DNA from: Phyto melanocephala
Taxonomy: Eukaryota; Arthropoda; Insecta; Diptera; Rhinophoridae
DNA length: 64,000 nucleotides
Assembly (NCBI GenBank): GCA_941918925.1
Contig: OW799233.1
Span: forward strand, 29,890,421-29,954,420
Direction of reading: 5' to 3'
The position numbers and the translations under genes are program-made. Under the pieces are notes generated by a model that had not been told where the DNA came from, made no database searches, and saw nothing but the letters and a program-made list of their open reading frames with translations. Shown one piece after another: positions 57,925-64,000 of this stretch. Positions within the stretch are counted from its first letter, which is position 1. The number at the start of each line of letters is the position of its first letter.

Positions 57925-60173
57925 TATACCCACCACCAAAAAAATGGTGGGGGTATATTCATTTTGTCATTCCGTTTGTAACACATCGAAATATCCATTT
58001 TAGACCCCATAAAGTATATATATTCTGAATCAGGGTTTGATTTTATGACGATCAAGCTATGTCCTTCCGTCTGTCCGTCTGTTAAAAGCACGATAGAGGT
58101 CGCACGGAAAAAGCTAGGGAGCTCAACTTTTGCCAGAAACTTTCTTATAGACAAGGTTTATTTGGTATTGAAAATGGGCTAAATCGTAAGGCAAGAGTGG
58201 GTCGAAAAAACCGTGTCCGTCGAACATCGAATAAAATGTAATTGTGTCCAAACGCATAAACGAAGAGTCATGAAACTTCGACTATATATTAACCGAGTCA
58301 AAAGAATATTTTTCCCTGAAAATCGCTTAAATCTATGAATTAGGAAAAGAGTTATAGATAAAAATGTACGAAAATTTATACCGCACAGTGTATATTTCAA
58401 ATTTAAAACGTAATAAAACTGACAAAACTACATGTACGATTCTGAAATTTTGCAAACATGGCTTCTTGGTCAAAGTCTTCGTTCTAACGGAAAATAGATG
58501 TGCCACGCCAACTTTTTTCTTTAAATTTTTATAAAAATATATTAGTCATATATATTAGCATTTATTCATCTTACACTGCGCCATTTATTGTACTGTAGCT
58601 AAATATAAGATAAAGATGATAAGATAGATGACTCTACTAGCAACTACTAGATGGCATGCTAACAACCTTTTTCATTCCACAAGGGATTTTTAATGAGGGT
58701 TCGTGAAAACGAAAATGACCGAGGTTGTTGACAAAAAATTAGCTAGAGTAACAATTTGTGCCCAACTCTAAACATAAATACATATTTGTTCCCAAAGTTT
58801 TATGAGGTTATAGATTTAAAAATATAAAAATATGTGCATCAGTAGATTTAAAATATGTATTTGAATATTTAAAATACATTTTTTAGTCAAATTATATTTT
58901 TATCTATCTATTCTTTTGTAAAGGGTGGTTAAATTTTAGAGGCCACAGGGTGATTCAAAATATACATTCTCAGCATTTTGCTAAAACGGGAAATTTACTA
59001 GTAAGATTTTGATTTTAAAACTTCTATAACATTTTGCTTTTAAAAGATTTTCAAACGAAATAAGTTTTGTCTAATTTTTAAATTTGTTAGCCATTAGTAC
59101 ATGAAAATAAATTGTTTATAATGTTTAGAGATCAAAAGAGGTCAAAATTTTCCTATATTACCATTTTTAATAGAGCATAATTCAGGAGAACATAAGATAA
59201 CAAAAATAAATTAGCACTATTTCGTAGATAAAACTTTCCTCTTAAATTCATGTAAATATGAATAATAAATATAAATATGAATAAAGATTTTGGAGTACTA
59301 AAGGACTATATTGAAATATCTAAGTTATGTTTATTAGCAGAAACTTTATTGACACGCGCGGCCACTTCCATTGAAAGACTAAATTTACGAAAACATTTTA
59401 CTAGCATACCGAAGTTATAATGGGTGGTGTAATTTTAAGGGACTATGTTGATTTTGAATAAAATTATTATGAAATTATTATCATTTATTTTTATAATGAT
59501 AATATTTGTATGCTTCAATTATGTATGGAACAAAATATCGGCCAAATGGCCCCCCCAACCTACGCGGCACACCTCGATCCGTTGGTCCATATTTTCAATG
59601 ACACTGTTGATGCTCAATTGTTGAGCACGATGATGAGTCGAGGTTGCTTGCTCTTTTGCCACGTTATCGTGAAAAACAGCAATGTTTCCCATTCAACGAA
59701 CTAAGATGGCATTCACAGATGTTTTCACATTTCATACAGACCTGCTTTGTAGACATTTAAATATTTTTTACAATTCTCACGATTGTGGACGAATTCGAAC
59801 GATTATGTTGACCAAAAGAATCACGAAGTGCATAAAATGCATTTTGATTTGAACGCCCATTTTTATAAAAATTTTTAATATTTAAAAGCGTCTCTCGATT
59901 GCGTATCTTTCCACGATTCAAATTGAGTTAATCTGAGATTGAGAAATGTCAAATGAAATGCAAGAAAAAAGTTGAAGTTTAGGTGTGGTTCACCTTCAAC
60001 ATGGGCCCTTGAAATTTAACCACCCTCTACAAAGAAAGTGATACATAATTTATTATAAAGAGATTATTCCATAGCGATTAACAAAATAATAAATATTGCG
60101 CTTTAAATGTACACAAAATTGGTGGTGGGTATAAAAGATTCGGCACAGCCGAATATAGTGCTCTTACTTGTTT
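57925..60173 (+). mobile_element. HINE / DINE-1-like composite, copy 4
   Basis: It runs from TATACCCACCACC with the 5' hairpin to ATTCGGCACAGCCGAAT and TCTTACTTG. It lacks the tandem ~289-base duplication of copies 1 and 3. The inner segment (58920-59190) is in the inverted orientation, as in copy 2a. The Tc1/mariner derivative is at 59420-60027. A block at 58590-58670 ('actctactagcaactactag') is shared with copies 1 and 3. Confidence 0.83.
59420..60027 (-). mobile_element. Tc1/mariner derivative captured in HINE copy 4
   Basis: TIRs GGGTGGTGTAATTTTAAGGG and CCCTTGAAATTTAACCACCC, with TA at both junctions. The minus strand again carries the N-terminal transposase scrap and the HINE junctions are the same as in the other copies. 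The plus-strand frame over its left half is an antisense translation of the element. Confidence 0.77.
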
Positions 60174-61536
60174 GTTTTAAGTTTTCTTTATAAGCAAACT
60201 GAAGAAGTATCGCATATGGAAGAAACAAATAAAAAATCTTTTACAGACAATTTTTGACCTATTTAAGTATTTATAAACATTATGTCATAATTAAACCATA
60301 TCCCTATCACTCAGCATCTTTAGTTCTAAAAGTCCACAACAAATCAATAAGTAAATTAAAGTTTCAAAAAATTTAAATTTCTTTTTTACTTGTATTTTAT
60401 TTGTTGATAGTTTTTTTTTAAAAAATCTATTGGTACAAAAAGTGTAGTTAAGATTTACAATAAAATATAGAAAAAAAAACCATCACTATAATCTTGTTTA
60501 ATATGATTTGATACTTGTGTACTGTTTCTAAAAAAAATCTTAAATTTCTATCAAATGGTGTCAACAGCTTTGACAATAATATAAAACTTGTTAATAGTTT
60601 CAAACTTTTTTTTTAATATTTTAGTTTTTTTTTTTACCAATATTTTGTATTTGTTTTGGTTGGCAAGTTTAGATGGTAGTGGTTGTGGTACTAAGACAAT
60701 CTAAAGTTTGCAAGAACCAAAAAAAAAATTTACAATATATCTTTGCAATTTTAATTTTGCATTTATTGGTAATTCCTATTTTATAATTTTTTATTTAATC
60801 TTTTAACTAATTTAAGCTTGTGCATTGAGTAAATTATACGTATTTCTGTAACTGTTGAGCCAATGCCGGAATTTAATTAATTTTTTGGTTTTTGTTTAAC
60901 AACGCTCTCTAATTTCCAAATATAAGATTTATAAAAAATTACTAAAATAAAAGATTCTTTGAGATCCTCCTATAGCATTTTTTAACTCAACTTGGTTAAA
61001 ACTATTTAACTTCAAAACTCTACATTCATAAATACCAATGCATATTAATACAAAAACTGCAAAGAAAATAGAAAAGTACCTTATGTGTGGCCCATTTAAT
61101 TTTTAAGCTCAATTTGGGAAATAGTCCTAATTTAAATTACTCTATGTCCATAACCGTAAAAACTACAAAAAGTGCTAAAAGAAAAAAAAAATACTTTTTT
61201 CGTCCCCATTGCATTGAACAAATAAAATAAAAAATATATAAATATCTATATAAAAACACATATATATACTATAGATGATATGATTTAAAGAATTTATTTA
61301 TTTTTTATAATCTTTAATAAAGACAAATATATTATAAATAGTTTATTTCTACCTTATTTCTACCTCTATAAATGCATTTTACATTTTACTAAATTGCATA
61401 GCTTTTTATGTCTGCACAAACCCCTATTCACAATTTTAGCTGAATTGATCCCATAATTCTGTGGCTAAAAGGGCCAATGTCACTTTTTTGCTCCTTTGAG
61501 TTAATTATTGCATTAGATTTGTTTTCTTGCTCTTTT

Positions 61537-62670
61537 TATACCCTTCACACAGTGAAAAAGGGTATATATAGGTTTGTCATTCCGTGTGAAATTTCTACAA
61601 TTTTCATTTCCGACCCCATAAAGTATATATTTTCTGAAAGCTTATGAATAGAGGAGTCGATTAAGCCCTGACCGTCTGTCCGTCTGTCCGTCTGACCGTC
61701 TGTCCGTGTGTATGTTGAAATCAACTTTTTGAAGCCCCCCGACAAAGGTTGGACCCGGGTAAGGTATTAAAATATCAGAAATATTCGGGAGTAGATCGGT
61801 ATTGAAAATCAGAAACATCGGTACATAAACAACTGAGATATGAGCAAAAACCCACGACCACCTCGATTTTCTTTTCATAAAAACAACATTACAACAACAA
61901 CATACATACATACAAACGTGTATACTGGTTAGAGAAAACGTGGCATCGAATCCCAGCTGAGGCAAAAAAATTTTTTTTTAAATTTTTTTAAAATTTTTTT
62001 TTTTTAATTTTTTTTTTATTTTTTTTTAATTTTTTATTTAATATATTATATATATTTTTATTATTATTTTTTTTTATTTTTTTTTTTTAATTTTTTTTTT
62101 ATTTTTTTTTTGTTTTATATATATTATATATGTATATAATAATTTTTTTTTTTTTAATTTTTTTTTTTAAATTTTTTTTTTAAAATTTTTTTTTTATTTT
62201 TTATTTTTTTTTTGTTTTTTTTAACATACATACGTGAATTTACTGTTATTGCATGACTACACGTTGTGAAGGGTATATAAGATTCGGCACGGCCGAATAT
62301 AGCGCTTTTACTTGTTTTTTTTATATTTTTTTTTTATATTTTTTTTTTATTTTTTATTTAATATATTATTTATATTTTTATTTTTATTTTTTTAATTTTT
62401 TTTTTCAAATATTTTTTTTTTATTTTTTTTGTTTTATATTTATTATATATATTTTAATTATTTTTTTAAAATTTTTTTTTTAAATTTTTTTTTTATTTAT
62501 TTTTTTTTTAACATACATACGTAAATTTATAATTTTACAATGGGATGTTTTTTATATGTATGTACGTATATCATATGGAATGGTGATACAAACTACTGTT
62601 ATTGCATGACTACACGTTGTGAAGGGTATATAAGATTCGGCACGGCCGAATATAGCACTCTTACTTGTTT
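61537..62670 (+). mobile_element. HINE second subfamily with tRNA-like insert and duplicated T-rich 3' end
   Basis: The start TATACCCTTCACACAGTGAA closes on GGGTATATATAGG. A (TA) block and GTCCGTCT repeats (61672-61710) follow. At 61920-61962 'actggttagag' and GGCATCGAATCCCAGC look like a tRNA A/B-box pair. Two T-rich tracts follow (61969-62224, 62320-62510), each leading into the same terminal unit: ACATACATACGT, then TTATTGCATGACTACACGTT, GATTCGGCACGGCCGAATAT and TTACTTG, ending at 62317 and 62670. So the 3' end is tandemly duplicated. Confidence 0.72.
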
Positions 62671-63514
62671 ATGGTAAAACTGCTAAAGTCATACTTAACC
62701 CAGAACAGCTTTATAAATAAAATGCTGGCCAATGTCACTATGAAAGCATCTATAAAAGTTAAAGTTCAGTTCTTATTTTCTCAAAAGTAAATATTTTGAC
62801 ATTGGCTCTTTTGGCTCCAAGCCACAGACCAAAGAACAGAATAAATTTTTACATATTTTTACTTTTTGAGTATGTTTTTTGACTCCTTTGAAATATTTAA
62901 ACATTTTTCCATGATAATTGCACTGGTCTGCAGAAAATTGTTCCCTGAACATAAATATGTAGAATATAGTGGTGCCGTTAAATTTAAATCCGTTTTAAGT
63001 TCTTGCGTATCACATACATGTTTTCTTTTATGGGCATGTCTAATATTTTCCCCTAAATAAGGCGAACACGTCAATATATTTCAATAAAACTCTGTAACCA
63101 ACTGTTTAATATGAATAATTGGAACACCAGAAGATACAGCCAAATTACCTTTAAGTCAATCTTACATAATTTTGTTCCAGTTTCAACTGTTTTGGAGTTA
63201 TTTAGAAATTGGTAGCGAAAAAAATACGTTGAATAAAAAAAACATTTTTTATTTTAGAAATTTGTTAAAAACTAAAAACGGTCCTTATTCGGAAAGCAGG
63301 GTATACTGGAAGTAAAATAAGCCATTAATGATAAGAATCGATGCACAAATGTTTATTTTTTATACACGTAAGTGCTGGTACCTACTTTGACAAACATTAT
63401 GTAACACATTTATGCGCAACATTCTTGCGTTTTGCAATTCAAGTACAAAACCACAAAATACATATATTGCACAATTTCTTAGGACCTAATTAATTGGAAC
63501 ATATGTATTAATTT

Positions 63515-63640
63515 TTGCCAGAAAATCTTGGTGCGGTACTAGATGATCATAGTGAAAGATTCTACCAAGATATTGCACACATGGAAAAAACATGTAACGG
63601 CAAGTGGTCCCCAGAAATGTTAGCTGATTGCTTTTGGGAA
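63515..63640 (+). pseudogene. Fragment of a repetitive arthropod protein (PENLGAV...LADCFW)
   Basis: The frame LPENLGAVLDDHSERFYQDI then AHMEKTCNGKWSPEMLADCF W matches the PEN-G-VSDEHGERFHQDI--ME-RYQGKWS--MLADYCW pattern of an uncharacterised, multi-copy arthropod protein, probably transposon-associated (recalled pattern, not searched). A stop lies just upstream in frame, and the tail to 63721 (ETIVKQQIAFVKERIHSLNV) does not continue the pattern. It is interpreted as a broken copy, function unknown. Confidence 0.5.
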
Positions 63641-63775
63641 ACAATCGTGAAACAGCAGATAGCATTTGTTAAGGAAAGAATACATTCTTTGAATGTGATA
63701 TTTATATTAAATTTAAATTAAGACTTTAGTTTATACAACAGATGTCATTTCGGTGTAAGATTGTTACTTTTGTTA

Positions 63776-63999
63776 TAGCAAATACGTATTTAATGTTCAA
63801 AAATCAGTATTTTATTTAAATAAGAATATCCCAAAAACTAGACATGATAGAATCAATATATGAACAGATCTACGTTCAGCACGCTAAGGTAAAAGAAAAT
63901 CATACAACTTCCTCCCGAGTTTTTTTACCGACCATTTCTATCGTAATAAACACGTATTTAATGTTCCAATATCAGTATTTTATGTAAATGAGAATAAAT
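63776..63999. repeat. Direct repeat of ~50 bases, 168 bases apart
   Basis: 'acgtatttaatgttcaaaaa' with TCAGTATTTTATTTAAATAA (63784-63830) recurs as 'acgtatttaatgttccaata' with TCAGTATTTTATGTAAATGA (63952-63999), running into the window end. It follows the fragment at 63515. It may be part of the same element's tail or a terminal repeat, but the second copy is cut by the window. Confidence 0.6.
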
Positions 64000-64000
64000 C

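Larger units (their letters stand above)
35566..64000. other. Upstream neuroligin intron or 5' region, no coding exon found
   Basis: The exon at 35317-35565 needs at least one upstream exon (signal peptide and the EDCLYLN-type esterase start). I scanned the minus strand for such sequence with a phase-1 donor and saw none to 64000. The segment is filled with the mobile elements listed. I see nothing recognisable in 35566-36530, 37713-39757, 39830-42189, 44909-45678, 45854-46830, 48877-50659, 50881-51817, 53470-55373, 55605-56192, 56307-56924, 57132-57924 or 60174-61536. Confidence 0.6.

Noticed and set aside
61642..61965. 107-codon minus-strand frame
   Set aside because: It crosses the 5' end, (GTCY)n tract (DRRTDGQTDRR) and tRNA-like part of a HINE. 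Not a protein gene.
1..64000. CRISPR array, bacterial operon or phage features
   Set aside because: Intron-split coding, fly repeat families and AT-rich intronic sequence show this is animal nuclear DNA. The regular repeats are minisatellites without unique spacers.

Overview
The window is animal nuclear DNA from a fly. It is AT-rich, with one large intron-split gene on the minus strand embedded in transposon debris. The mini-me/DINE-1-type repeats, with a (TA)n block, a short core and (GTCY)n, are a dipteran hallmark. Repeat load and codon use suggest a higher (schizophoran, perhaps calyptrate) fly, but the species cannot be fixed from sequence alone.

The gene is a neuroligin, a catalytically dead carboxylesterase-fold synaptic adhesion receptor. 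Nine coding exons can be chained by GT-AG junctions and reading phase from 35565 down to 517: 35565-35317, 28333-28136, 27947-27570, 27397-27361 (a 37-base micro-exon), 16007-15795, 6000-5862, 2225-2074, 1955-1843 and 1637-517. Together they encode about 865 residues: a Ser-rich segment, the esterase core with the nucleophile elbow changed to GHGTG, the stalk, one transmembrane helix, and a Gln/Pro-rich tail ending in ELRV. The 5' exons (signal peptide, N-terminal esterase part) were not found and probably lie beyond base 64000. The Drosophila paralogue (Nlg1-4) is not resolved.

The rest is intron. 2226-5861 carries a MITE. 6001-15794 holds a deleted Tc1/mariner copy, another with intact TIRs, a 2.7-kb HINE (DINE-1-like) composite and a ~35-base degenerate tandem repeat. 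16008-27360 has two Helitron pieces, a mariner C-terminus, a short HINE, a ~29-base tandem repeat and a palindromic MITE. 28334-35316 holds a tRNA-like SINE, two adjoining HINE copies and a second copy of the first MITE. The segment beyond 35566 contains a Penelope-like reverse transcriptase remnant, an inverted HINE, two more long HINE composites, a hAT element with a perfect 8-base target duplication, a second SINE, a Helitron with helicase remnants, a LINE scrap, a long hairpin, and a HINE with a duplicated T-rich 3' end.

No wholly new system is evident. The most informative signals are the frame-critical neuroligin micro-exon; the HINE composite family that carries the same captured Tc1/mariner deletion derivative in four copies, with an inner segment inverted between copies; and two small coding-like islands (56946-57131, 63515-63640) that I cannot name.
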